A stretch of DNA of 64,000 nt from Prauserella flavalba (lineage in GTDB: Bacteria > Actinomycetota > Actinomycetes > Mycobacteriales > Pseudonocardiaceae). A model generated the notes under the pieces. That model made no database searches and had not been told where the DNA came from. It saw nothing but the letters and a program-made list of their open reading frames with translations. Within the stretch, counting starts at the first letter, position 1. The number at the start of each line of letters is the position of its first letter. The stretch covers positions 1-64,000 of the forward strand of contig NZ_MASU01000017.1 of the NCBI RefSeq assembly GCF_003202235.1, read 5' to 3'. This document shows, piece after piece, positions 8,880-16,941 of this stretch. The translations under genes and the position numbers were made by a program.

Positions 8880-9974
8880 TGTCGTGACCTGACACGTTGT
8901 TGTCAGGCGGCGAGCCTGCTGATGGGTGGTCGGCCGCCGAGGGCGGAGTGGCCGCGTTGAGTGTTGTAGTGGTGGAGGAATCGGTCAAGGCCGCGACGGC
9001 GGGACGTGTTGCTGGTCCAGGGTCGGGCGTAGGCCCATTCGTTGAGCAGGGTGCGGTTGAAGCGTTCGGCTTTGCCGTTGGTCCAGGGGCAGCCGGGTTT
9101 GGTGAAGCGGCGTTTGATGCTCCAGGCCGTGCAGACCCAGCCCCAGTCGGTGCCGCGCCGGTAGACCAGGGCGTTGTCGGTCAGGACGCGGCGCACGCGG
9201 ATGTTGTGGGCGGCGAACCAGGCCAGCGCGCGGTGCAGGAAGGCCGCACAGGTGTGGTCTTTCTCGTCGGCGAGGACCTCGCTGTAGGCCAGGCGGGTGT
9301 GGTCATCGATCGCGGTGTGGACGTAGTCGTAGCCGATCTTGGTCTTCTTGTGGCGGTTCGCGACCGATACCTTCGCCTCGCGCCCGTGCAGTCGCCACCC
9401 GCCACCGGCCGGGATCCGGCCCAGTTTCTTCACGTCCACGTGGATCATTGACCCGGGTGTGCGGTGTTCATAGCGGTGGGGGCTGCACCGCGAACCGCGT
9501 ACCGGCTCGCCGGTAATCGGGTCGATCGCGGCCAGGTGCGGCACGGCGTGGCGGGCCAGGATCCGTCCGACCGTCGACGGGTTGAGACCGAGCTCGGAGG
9601 CGAGCGCGACCGCGCCGCGACGGCGGCGTCGCCGCGCGGCCAACACCCGCTGCTCGACCCATTTCGGGGTGCGAGTGGGCATCCGCCGCGGCCGCGACGA
9701 ACGATCACCCAACGCGGCGTCGCCACCCTCGGCGTAACGGCGCACCCACTTGTACACCGTCGCGCGCGACACCCCCAGCTGCTCGGCCACGTGCGCGGCC
9801 GGCCACCCGGCAGCGACACGCTCAACGATCAGGCGACGAGCGAACACATTGGTACGGGCATTAGCGTGAGCCATCGAGGACCTCCTGCGGGTGAATGCCA
9901 GACACATCCACTCCGCCAGGAGGTCCTCCCACGTTCAAGCAGGCGCGCCGTCAACAACCTCCCGGGTCACGACA
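8880..9974 (-). mobile_element. IS481-family insertion sequence with CCTAGG target duplication
   Basis: A 1095-bp element. The outer ends are perfect inverted copies: tgtcgtgacc at 8880-8889 and ggtcacgaca at 9965-9974. The six-base palindrome cctagg flanks it on both sides (8874-8879 and 9975-9980); IS481 members are known to favour CTAG targets. The transposase fills most of it. The empty site can be rebuilt by removing one cctagg: the phosphotransferase stop codon (inside cctagg) would then lie about 20 bases before the methyltransferase ATG, so the insertion split a two-gene operon. Confidence 0.9.
8903..9874 (-). CDS. IS481-family DDE transposase
   Basis: This 323-residue transposase has an N-terminal helix-turn-helix (AAHVAEQLGVSRATVYKWVRRY). 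The rve core follows: the first Asp in MIHVDVKKLGRIP, the second in RRVLTDNALVY, and the Glu in KAERFNRTLLNEW. It ends with the ALGGRPPISR signature of IS481 proteins. The ATG at 9874 follows aggagg at good spacing; a frame extending to 9907 is less likely. The gene is uninterrupted and lies within matching inverted repeats, so the element may still be mobile. Confidence 0.93.
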   Translation of the reverse strand: MAHANARTNVFARRLIVERVAAGWPAAHVAEQLGVSRATVYKWVRRYAEGGDAALGDRSSRPRRMPTRTPKWVEQRVLAARRRRRRGAVALASELGLNPSTVGRILARHAVPHLAAIDPITGEPVRGSRCSPHRYEHRTPGSMIHVDVKKLGRIPAGGGWRLHGREAKVSVANRHKKTKIGYDYVHTAIDDHTRLAYSEVLADEKDHTCAAFLHRALAWFAAHNIRVRRVLTDNALVYRRGTDWGWVCTAWSIKRRFTKPGCPWTNGKAERFNRTLLNEWAYARPWTSNTSRRRGLDRFLHHYNTQRGHSALGGRPPISRLAA

Positions 9975-9975
9975 C

Positions 9976-10896
9976 CTAGGCGTTCGCCCGGCGCAGGCGT
10001 TCGGCGGCCTGTGCGCGAACGGCGTCACCGCACACCGGCGGGTCGCCGTGCAGGGCCTCCCAGCGGGCGTTGTGCACGGCGGGCCACAGGCTCGCCGCCC
10101 ACGCGATCTCCCGTTCCTCCAAGGTGAACCGGCGGCCCCGGAGATCCTGGTACGCCGCGAGGAACGCGGCGGAGCTCTCGACCGGCGCCAGCGTCGGCGG
10201 CGAGGCGCTCGCGAACGCTCCGCTCGCCGCACCCGCGAGTGCCGCTTCCGGTTGCCACGCCAGGCTGTCCCAATCGTGCACCGCCCACACCTCGCCGTCG
10301 CGCCAGCGGAGGTTCTGCGCCTCGAGGTCGGCGTGCCCGAGCACGCGCGGCAGGCCGGCCGCCAGCAACCGCCTGCGCGCCCGTCCGGCCGTGCCGACGA
10401 CGAACCCGGGCACCGCGTTCTGGTCCCGTTCGTCGAGGAACCCGATCGCAGGCCACAGGCCGGGGCCGGTGTGGTCCCACCGAGCCCACCGCGGATTCGG
10501 CAACGGCGGCGCGACGGTGACGTCGGCCAGCTCGGCCATCAGCGACGCGAACACCGCCGCGTACCGCGCGGCGACGTCCGGCGAGTCGCCGCGCAGCAGC
10601 TCGCCACCCTGCCGGAACTCCTCGGCGTGCACGGCGAGCCCCTCGACCCCGGTCACGGGCGTGAGCGGCCGCGCGCACGGAAACCCGCGCTCGGCCAGCG
10701 CGGCCTGCGCGGCGACACACGACGAGGCCCTGCCGTCGTTCTCCCTGGCCTTCACCACGACAGCGCGTCCGCAGGCCAATCGCAGCCCGAACACGGCGGA
10801 GCTGCTCCGCACCGCGAACAGCACGCCGACCGGCTCGTGGCCGAGCTTGCAGGCGCACCAGCCCGGCAGCCACTCGGGGAGCTCCTCCAGTGTCAC
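9976..10896 (-). CDS. Aminoglycoside-phosphotransferase-fold kinase
   Basis: This protein has 306 residues of the APH/choline-kinase fold. VLGHADLEAQNLRW (about 180-193) supplies the catalytic Asp and Asn, and AVHDWDSLAWQ the metal-binding DWD motif. The N-terminal lobe has VVVKARE with the ATP-contacting Lys. The family phosphorylates aminoglycosides, macrolides, choline, sugars and other small molecules, and the substrate here cannot be told. It starts 61 bases after the siderophore decarboxylase gene on the same strand, so it may be the tail of that operon. Its TAG stop lies in the cctagg target of the IS481 element. Confidence 0.75.
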   Translation of the reverse strand: MTLEELPEWLPGWCACKLGHEPVGVLFAVRSSSAVFGLRLACGRAVVVKARENDGRASSCVAAQAALAERGFPCARPLTPVTGVEGLAVHAEEFRQGGELLRGDSPDVAARYAAVFASLMAELADVTVAPPLPNPRWARWDHTGPGLWPAIGFLDERDQNAVPGFVVGTAGRARRRLLAAGLPRVLGHADLEAQNLRWRDGEVWAVHDWDSLAWQPEAALAGAASGAFASASPPTLAPVESSAAFLAAYQDLRGRRFTLEEREIAWAASLWPAVHNARWEALHGDPPVCGDAVRAQAAERLRRANA

Positions 10897-10957
10897 GGTG
10901 CCGACTGTGCCACGCCGGGCGTTCCGGTGCTCAGCACGCCGGGTCGCGGCCGCCGGC

Positions 10958-12106
10958 TCACCGGTACACGTGCTCGGGATGTGGGTGGCTGAGGAAGTCG
11001 TGATGCGAGATCTCCCAGCCGTAGGCGCCCGCGTGGCGGAACTCCAGCACGTCGCCCGCGCGCACCTCGTCCACCACCACGTCGCGGGCGAGCACGTCCT
11101 TCGGCGTGCACAGCTCGCCGACCACCGTCACCGGTTCGCCGCGCACGCCGGGCCTCGGCAGCGTCGCGGGCCACGCCTCGACGTGACGGACGCCGAACGG
11201 GTGGCTGTGCTGCCACGACACCGGTAGCCGGAAGTGATGGGTCCCGCCGCGCACCAGTACATAGTGGACACCGTGGTTGCGTTTGACGTCCAGCACCTCG
11301 GTCAGGTAGCTGCCGCACGCGGCGACGAGGAACCGCCCGCACTCGAAGTCGATCTCCCGCCAGTGCGCGGGGAAGGTGCCCACCAGCCTGGCCAGGCCGT
11401 CGGTGAACCGGGTCCAGTCGAACTGCGCCGTCAGGTCCGCGTAGTTCACGCCGATCCCGCCGCCGACGTTGACGACCTCGCAGCGCACCCCGAACGCCTC
11501 CTCCCAGCTCGTGATCTTTCGCCGGTAGAGGTCGAGCATCGCCAGATGCGCCTCGGGGGAGAGGTTGTTGGACAGCGAGTGCAGGTGGAACCCCGCGAAC
11601 GCGACGCCGGGCAGCTCGACGGCGGCCCGTACCGCTTCGGGTAGCCGTGCCTCGTCGATGCCGAACTGTGTGGGGCGGCCCGCCATCGCGAGCGTGGCCT
11701 TCGGGAACGGGCCCGCGAGGTTCACCCGCAGCAGTACCGCGGCCGTGCGCCCGAGCCGCGTCGCGGCCTCGGAGATCCGGTGCAGTTCCAGCACGCTCTC
11801 CACGTGCAGCCGCGTGACCCCGGCCGTGAGCGCCTGCTCGATCTCGCCCGGCGTCTTGGCGGGACCGCCGAAGAGCACCTCACCGTCCGGCGCCACGGCC
11901 CTCGCCTTGGCGAGCTCGCCGCCCGAGGCGACCTCGAATCCGGCGGCGAGCGGAGCGAGCGTGGCAAGGACCGGCTCCGCGCTGTTGGCCTTCATCGCGT
12001 AGAACATGCGGCAGCGCTCCGGCAGTGCGGCGACGACCTTGCCGACGTGCTCGGCGAGCGCGCCGAGGTCGTAGACGTACCGGCACACCGGCTCCGGCGC
12101 GGTCAT
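10958..12106 (-). CDS. sbnH: PLP-dependent decarboxylase, SbnH-like (siderophore biosynthesis)
   Basis: This 382-residue fold-type III PLP enzyme is related to diaminopimelate and ornithine decarboxylases. Lys39 in MFYAMKANSAEP is the expected Schiff-base lysine. FHLHSLSNNL, NVGGGIGVNY and the C-terminal GELCTPKDVLARD are conserved family blocks. The ATG at 12106 overlaps the TGA of the preceding NIS synthetase (ATGA). In the staphyloferrin B pathway SbnH decarboxylates the citryl-diaminopropionate intermediate to give the diaminoethane unit. Here the gene closes an operon with SbnA- and SbnB-like genes and three NIS synthetases, which favours that role over lysine biosynthesis (LysA). Confidence 0.82.
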   Translation of the reverse strand: MTAPEPVCRYVYDLGALAEHVGKVVAALPERCRMFYAMKANSAEPVLATLAPLAAGFEVASGGELAKARAVAPDGEVLFGGPAKTPGEIEQALTAGVTRLHVESVLELHRISEAATRLGRTAAVLLRVNLAGPFPKATLAMAGRPTQFGIDEARLPEAVRAAVELPGVAFAGFHLHSLSNNLSPEAHLAMLDLYRRKITSWEEAFGVRCEVVNVGGGIGVNYADLTAQFDWTRFTDGLARLVGTFPAHWREIDFECGRFLVAACGSYLTEVLDVKRNHGVHYVLVRGGTHHFRLPVSWQHSHPFGVRHVEAWPATLPRPGVRGEPVTVVGELCTPKDVLARDVVVDEVRAGDVLEFRHAGAYGWEISHHDFLSHPHPEHVYR

Positions 12107-13788
12107 GCGCGCGCCAGCGGGTTGGGCACGCGGTGCAGCCGCAGCTCCGTGTCCGGCAGCAGGCGGCGTGTCGTGAGCTTCTCGACGGTGACCTCGGGCT
12201 TGAACACGTCGAACAGCGGGTCGCCGAAACGCTCGTGGTGCTCGCGCACCACCTCGCCGATCGTCGCCCAGAAGTCGCGTTCGGACAGTCCGTAGGCGTC
12301 GGCGAGGAAGATCGCCAGCTCGCCGATGTTGACGAAGAAGAACGCGTCGAGCAGGAAGTCGGCGACGAGCTCGGGGTCGCCGGTCTCGACGAAGGAGTTG
12401 CGGTTCCGGTGGTACGGCGGCGTTCCGCGCAGCGGCGGGCACAGCGGAGGGTCGGCCAGGTGCTCGCGGGAGAACCGGATGCCGTCGTGGAAGTCGCGCA
12501 GCGCGACGCGCGTCGGCAGGCCGTCGCGATGCAGCAGCACCATGTTCTGCGCGTGCGATTCCAGCGCGATCCCGTGGCGGCACAGCAGATGCACGAGCGG
12601 CACCACGGCCGCCTCCGCGAGCCTGCGCACCCAGCACCGCAGGCCGTGCTCGCGCACCCAGGGGTCGAGAAAGGGTGTCCCGTCGCGTTCGCGGGCCGTG
12701 AGCGCGGTGAAGGGTGCCGCCTGCTCGCCGGGATCGAGGAATGGGTGCAGGCTCTCCCGCCAGATGCACGCGAGTGTGCCGTAGCCGTCCTCGCGCAGGA
12801 ACTCCGCGGCGGGCTCCGGGGTCACGGCCGTGCCCATCACCTCGCCGAGCAGCACGGTGCGCAGTTCCCCGCTCAGGAAGGGATCCGATTCGGCGATGCC
12901 CCGCAGCCAGTCGGAAACCAGCGGCGCGTTGTGCACGGTGTGCGGGGCGAGCACCCGGCTGGTGGAGGTGTTCACCAGCGACATCGCGAGCTTGAGGTAC
13001 GGCCTTCTCGGATCATTCACACAGGACAGTGTGCGGATCGACTGCTGGGGAAGGAACTCATGCGGGTCGCCGCCGAGTACCACCAGCTCGCCCGAGCGCA
13101 GCTGTCCGGAGAACGCCCTCGCGACCTGCTCGCGCCATTGCCACGGGTGCACGGGCACAAGCGTGTATTCCGGCGCCGGTGCCGTGACGGCCTTGCCGAG
13201 CTGGCCGCGCAGGAAGGCGTGTTCCTCGATCGTCGCCGACGTGGTCACCTCGGTGATCTCGCGCCGCGCCGCGAGCCACAGTGGACGGAACGGGCGGGCG
13301 AACTCGGGGCCGTAGGCGAGGTTGTCGGCGACACCGAAACCGATACGGGACTTGTACGCCGGATGGTAGCGGTGCCCGTCGGTGACGCCGGCCTCCAGCG
13401 TGTCGAAACCGGACCCGGAGAGCGAGCCCTCGCGGCAGTACTGGGCCAGTGCGTCGTTGAGCAGCGTGTGTTCCAGCTCGCGGGCGAACCGGGCCAGGCA
13501 CGCGGGATCGGCGTCGAGGCGGTCGGCGATCTCGCCGAGGAACCGGGTCACCGACTCCGGCTCCTCGGCGTCGCGCAGGACCTCGTCCACCGTCACGCGG
13601 TCGAAGGTGAACCGCCGCCGCGCCGTGAACGTGTAGGCGACCCCGGCGGCGCCGGCGATCGTGCTGTCGTCCTTGGTACGCACGGCCCCCTCGTAGAGCA
13701 GGGACTCCAGCAGCTGCCGCAGCAGCCTGCGCAGCACCGGCCGCATCGTCGGAGCCGTGAGCGCGCGCTGGACGAGGTCGTGGGTCAT
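12103..13788 (-). CDS. NIS siderophore synthetase (IucA/IucC family), third in operon
   Basis: A 561-residue NRPS-independent siderophore synthetase, which joins a carboxylate (citrate or a citryl intermediate) to an amine through an acyl-adenylate. Visible family features: GHRYHPAYKSRIGF (about 138-151), VPVHPWQW, PQQSIRTLS, KLAMSLVNTSTSRVL, and ESHAQNMVLLHRDG followed by RDFHDG in the C-terminal lobe; it ends with the PNPL motif. FhuF-like C-terminal region present. It starts at the ATGA overlapping the previous synthetase and ends overlapping the decarboxylase, so translation is coupled. The substrate class (A, B or C) needs a tree and is not assigned. Confidence 0.88.
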   Translation of the reverse strand: MTHDLVQRALTAPTMRPVLRRLLRQLLESLLYEGAVRTKDDSTIAGAAGVAYTFTARRRFTFDRVTVDEVLRDAEEPESVTRFLGEIADRLDADPACLARFARELEHTLLNDALAQYCREGSLSGSGFDTLEAGVTDGHRYHPAYKSRIGFGVADNLAYGPEFARPFRPLWLAARREITEVTTSATIEEHAFLRGQLGKAVTAPAPEYTLVPVHPWQWREQVARAFSGQLRSGELVVLGGDPHEFLPQQSIRTLSCVNDPRRPYLKLAMSLVNTSTSRVLAPHTVHNAPLVSDWLRGIAESDPFLSGELRTVLLGEVMGTAVTPEPAAEFLREDGYGTLACIWRESLHPFLDPGEQAAPFTALTARERDGTPFLDPWVREHGLRCWVRRLAEAAVVPLVHLLCRHGIALESHAQNMVLLHRDGLPTRVALRDFHDGIRFSREHLADPPLCPPLRGTPPYHRNRNSFVETGDPELVADFLLDAFFFVNIGELAIFLADAYGLSERDFWATIGEVVREHHERFGDPLFDVFKPEVTVEKLTTRRLLPDTELRLHRVPNPLARA

Positions 13789-15401
13789 GGCAGCTCCCGC
13801 AGCGGGTTGGGGACGTCGACGTAGTACGGCCGTTCACCGCGGCCGGTGAAGCGGCTGAGCAGGTTGGCCTTGGCGGGCAGTGTGCGGCAGGCGAGCAGTT
13901 CCCCGGCCTCCGGCCTGCCCGCGAGGTGCTCGCGCGCGACCTGCCACAGGCGCTCCTCCCCGGCGCCGGTGTGCAGGCCGAGCACGTGCACCACGTGGCC
14001 GAGCTGGTTGGTCACGGCGTGGTAGCGCAGCCGCAGCCACGCCTCGGCCTCGTCGTAGAGCACCGGGCTGCCGGGCGTGACGAGCTCGAGCCGGGCCCTC
14101 GTGCGGCTCGCCGACACGCCCTCCAGATCGCGCACCCAGAAGCCCGCCGGCCAACCGTCCTCAAGACACAGCAGGGAGTTCTGCACGTGGGCCTCGAAGC
14201 TCACGCCGTCGGAGGCGAACACCGACAGCAGCGGCAGCAGCGACACGTCGAGGTAGCGGCGCAACCACTCCTCGGCGGGGCCCCCGAGTCGCGGCGGATC
14301 CTCCAGCAGTCCGGCGAGCACCTGGGGCGCCTGCCCGTTGCGGGCGAACGGGTTCTGCCGGAACAGCACGGCGAGGTCCGCGGCCAGCTCGTCGCTCACC
14401 ACGCGCGGGTCGAGCGTGCGGTAGCCGCTCTCCAGCACCACGCCGAACCCGGCCCGTGCGGGCAGGCGTGCGGCGAGCAGGCTCGCGTCGGCCGCCCTGC
14501 GCAGGTGCTCGAGCGGGTTGTTGCGGACGAAGTTGGTGATGCGGACGTGCAAGGGCAGCTTCCACGACACCGGGAACTCCGGGTCGCACACGGTGCGCAC
14601 CGACGAGGTCGGGTAGACCGGCCTGCCGAGGGGGCCCAGCGGCACGAGCCCGCCCTGGTCGACCAGCGCTGCGAACTCCGGCAGCCCACGCAGGTGCCCG
14701 GACTGCCACGGATGCACCGGCAGCGCCTCGTACCCCGGCGGGACGTGGGCGGCGACCTGGGCGGGCACCCAGTCGCCTGGCGCCACGCGCACGTCCACCA
14801 CCAGCTCCCTCGCCACGGCGAGGTAGTGCGGCACGAACTCCGCACCCAGCTCCGGCGCGTACCGGCCGAGGTCGGCGTCGGTGAAGCCCTCGGCGCTCTT
14901 CGGCGTCGGATGGAACGGGTGACCGAGCAGGACGTTCTGTTCGGCGTGGCGGGTCAGCGCATGCGCGCCGCCGCCCGGCTCGCGTCTGCCGCGGTCGAGG
15001 TAGCGGGCCGTGCGGCCGACGCTGTTGCCGATCTGCGCGGCCAGCTCGGCCGCACCCGCGTGCCCCGTGGTGGCCTCCAGCTCGGCCAGCAGAGCCGCGA
15101 CGAACCCGGCATGTCCCGGCGTGGTGTGCTCGGCGTAGCGGTGGTGTCCGCACGGCGAGCGGTGCAGCACCTCGGTGCGCAGCGTCCGGCCCGTCGCGGG
15201 CAGCCGCACCGACAGCTCGCCGGGTGCGACGTCGTGGACGCCGGTTTCCCGCAGGTAGGCGTTGAGCAGCCGGGTCCGCGCGGCGTGCTCGGCGGCTACG
15301 ACAGCAGCGGGTTCGGCACCCTTCCCGTGTTCGCCGGCATGCTCACCCCCGCCGACGGGCCCTGGCGGAGCAGCGGCCGCAGCACCTGCCGGTGCGGCCA
15401 C
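13785..15401 (-). CDS. NIS siderophore synthetase (IucA/IucC family), second in operon
   Basis: About 538 residues from a GTG at 15401. This start would overlap the previous gene by about 106 bases. No ATG or GTG lies closer to the conserved beginning (AARTRLLNAYLRETG), so the true start is uncertain. Family blocks: GHPFHPTPKSAEGF, LPVHPWQSGHL, TSSVRTVCDPE, KLPLHVRITNFVRNNP, FEAHVQNSLLCLEDGWP and RDLEG. The C-terminal lobe ends in VPNPL. It should catalyse one amide-forming step with citrate or a citryl intermediate. It overlaps the next synthetase by ATGA at 13785-13788. Confidence 0.83.
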   Translation of the reverse strand: MAAPAGAAAAAPPGPVGGGEHAGEHGKGAEPAAVVAAEHAARTRLLNAYLRETGVHDVAPGELSVRLPATGRTLRTEVLHRSPCGHHRYAEHTTPGHAGFVAALLAELEATTGHAGAAELAAQIGNSVGRTARYLDRGRREPGGGAHALTRHAEQNVLLGHPFHPTPKSAEGFTDADLGRYAPELGAEFVPHYLAVARELVVDVRVAPGDWVPAQVAAHVPPGYEALPVHPWQSGHLRGLPEFAALVDQGGLVPLGPLGRPVYPTSSVRTVCDPEFPVSWKLPLHVRITNFVRNNPLEHLRRAADASLLAARLPARAGFGVVLESGYRTLDPRVVSDELAADLAVLFRQNPFARNGQAPQVLAGLLEDPPRLGGPAEEWLRRYLDVSLLPLLSVFASDGVSFEAHVQNSLLCLEDGWPAGFWVRDLEGVSASRTRARLELVTPGSPVLYDEAEAWLRLRYHAVTNQLGHVVHVLGLHTGAGEERLWQVAREHLAGRPEAGELLACRTLPAKANLLSRFTGRGERPYYVDVPNPLRELP

Positions 15402-16861
15402 GTCGGCGAGTGCAGGAGCAGCCGCTCCACCTCCGGGGGTGGGTTCGTCCGGTCGAGGCTGGTGGCCAGTGCCGCGCGGAGCCGTTTCCACAGGAGCTTC
15501 TCCGTGATGCCGTAGTGCCGGGACAGTGCGTCGGCGATGCCGTAGAGGTTGACCTGCAGGCCCAGCGTCTGCAAGTAGCCGACGAGCGCCTCCGGTTCGT
15601 CGAGCACGAGCGACTGCCGCGCGCCCGGCTTGACGCGGTAGCCCGGCTCCTCCACCCCGGCCGCGCGCATCCACTGTGGATGGACGCGCAGCGTGTCGTG
15701 GTCGCGGAGCACGAACCGGGCGGGCCACCCGTCTTCCAGTGTCACGGCGACGTTCTGGCCGTGCAGCTCGGGCAGCACGCCGTAGCGGAGAAAGCCCAGC
15801 GCCACGGCGCAGAACGCCTCCGCGATGGCCGTGAAGAACGGCACCGGATCGCACTCCCAGCCGCTCGCGTAGAGAGCCGGGGCGGCGAACGCGCCCATAG
15901 GCACGGCGTCGGTGACGTCGGCCGGGTAGGTGCGCACCTGCGCGGCGAGGTGGCCGGGCCGGTCGGCGAACTCGTCGTCACCGGCCCAGCCGCACCAGGT
16001 GCGCTCGTCACACACGGTCACCAGCGCCGCGAGGTCCGGGTCGCACGCGAGGATCGTGCGCAGGGTGCGTTCCGCGCGCTCGCCGTTGTCGAGGTAGCGC
16101 GGCGGCAGCAGCCGGGCCGCGCCGAGCGTGGCGATGCCCAGCGGCAGCTTCACGTGCCTGGCTCGCTCTGCGGTAACGAGGGTGCGCAGCGACGACGTCG
16201 GCCGGAACCCGCCGAGCCCGCGTGCGACCGGACGGATGTCGCCGCGGGCCAGCTCGGCGGCGAACTCCCTCGGCAGCACGTGCTCGAACTGCCAGGGGTG
16301 CACCGGCAGCAGGTGGAACCCCTCGGGCGGTTCCGGCGCGGCCTCGCCAAGGAGCAGGTCGGCGAGGTCCCTGTCGCCGGAGCCGAACCGGAGGCGGTCG
16401 GCGCGCACGGCGACCCAGTCGAGCGGGAGCGGTTCGCTGCGTGCGGTGCCGTAGCGGGCGAGGTCGCTCGCCGACCAGCCCGCGGCGGCGCGCGCGGTGG
16501 GGTGGAACGGGCGGTTGCGGCTCGCCGCGAACCGTTCCCCGGCGAGCATCCCGAGCGGGCCGTCGATGACGCCGTGGTGCGGCGTCGCCGTCACCTCGCC
16601 GTGTTCGACGGCCGTGCGCAGGTCGCGGGCGACCTGCTCGGCGAAGGGCTCGCCGTGGGCGACGATGCTGATCAGCTCGCCGGGCGTGACCTCGGCGGAG
16701 CCGTGCAGCACCGGCCCGCCCGCGTAACGCACGGGCTGCAGCGCGCCGCCGTCCCGAACCCGCACGCGCAGCTCGCCGACCCGGTACCACTCACCGTCGA
16801 GCACCCCCTCGCCGAACCCGCCGACCCCCTCGCGCACGAGCGCGTCGACCAGGTCCCCCAT
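15296..16861 (-). CDS. NIS siderophore synthetase (IucA/IucC family), first in operon
   Basis: About 521 residues from the ATG at 16861 (a GTG at 16864 is equally possible). A longer reading from 16960 would translate the palindromic repeat and overlap sbnB, so it was not chosen. Family blocks: PVHPWQFEHVLP, TSSLRTLVTAERARHVKLPLGIATLG, ELHGQNVAVTLEDGWP and RDHDTLRVHP, with a C-terminal PNPLLS. The usual GHxxHPxxKxR block is altered to NRPFHPTARAAAGW, lacking the Gly-His pair and the Lys, which may mark a different substrate or citrate-binding mode. The gene lies 80 bases after sbnB, with the palindrome between them. Confidence 0.82.
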   Translation of the reverse strand: MGDLVDALVREGVGGFGEGVLDGEWYRVGELRVRVRDGGALQPVRYAGGPVLHGSAEVTPGELISIVAHGEPFAEQVARDLRTAVEHGEVTATPHHGVIDGPLGMLAGERFAASRNRPFHPTARAAAGWSASDLARYGTARSEPLPLDWVAVRADRLRFGSGDRDLADLLLGEAAPEPPEGFHLLPVHPWQFEHVLPREFAAELARGDIRPVARGLGGFRPTSSLRTLVTAERARHVKLPLGIATLGAARLLPPRYLDNGERAERTLRTILACDPDLAALVTVCDERTWCGWAGDDEFADRPGHLAAQVRTYPADVTDAVPMGAFAAPALYASGWECDPVPFFTAIAEAFCAVALGFLRYGVLPELHGQNVAVTLEDGWPARFVLRDHDTLRVHPQWMRAAGVEEPGYRVKPGARQSLVLDEPEALVGYLQTLGLQVNLYGIADALSRHYGITEKLLWKRLRAALATSLDRTNPPPEVERLLLHSPTWPHRQVLRPLLRQGPSAGVSMPANTGRVPNPLLS

Positions 16862-16877
16862 CACCTGCTCGAGTAGT

Positions 16878-16928
16878 CCCCCAAGGCCACCTTTGTTGCG
16901 TTCAACGCAACAAAGGTGGCCTTGGGGG
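16878..16928. repeat. Perfect 23-bp-arm palindrome inside the siderophore operon
   Basis: The arms at 16878-16900 and 16906-16928 are exact inverse complements and the loop is ttcaa. The core aaggccacc...ggtggcctt and the ttcaa loop are shared with three other palindromes in this window (32642-32750, 56986-57040, 59921-59975), but the outer arm sequence differs. It lies between sbnB and the first synthetase gene, where the mRNA would fold into a very stable hairpin that could limit read-through or act as a processing or stability element. Confidence 0.9.
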
Positions 16929-16941
16929 CTGTCGGGGTCGC

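Noticed and set aside
10958-12106. Diaminopimelate decarboxylase (LysA) for the PLP decarboxylase
   Set aside because: The fold is the same, but the gene is translationally coupled to NIS synthetases in an SbnA/SbnB operon, which fits SbnH better.
12025-15515. Large plus-strand open frames opposite the NIS synthetases
   Set aside because: The minus-strand synthetases hold all conserved motifs; these frames do not.
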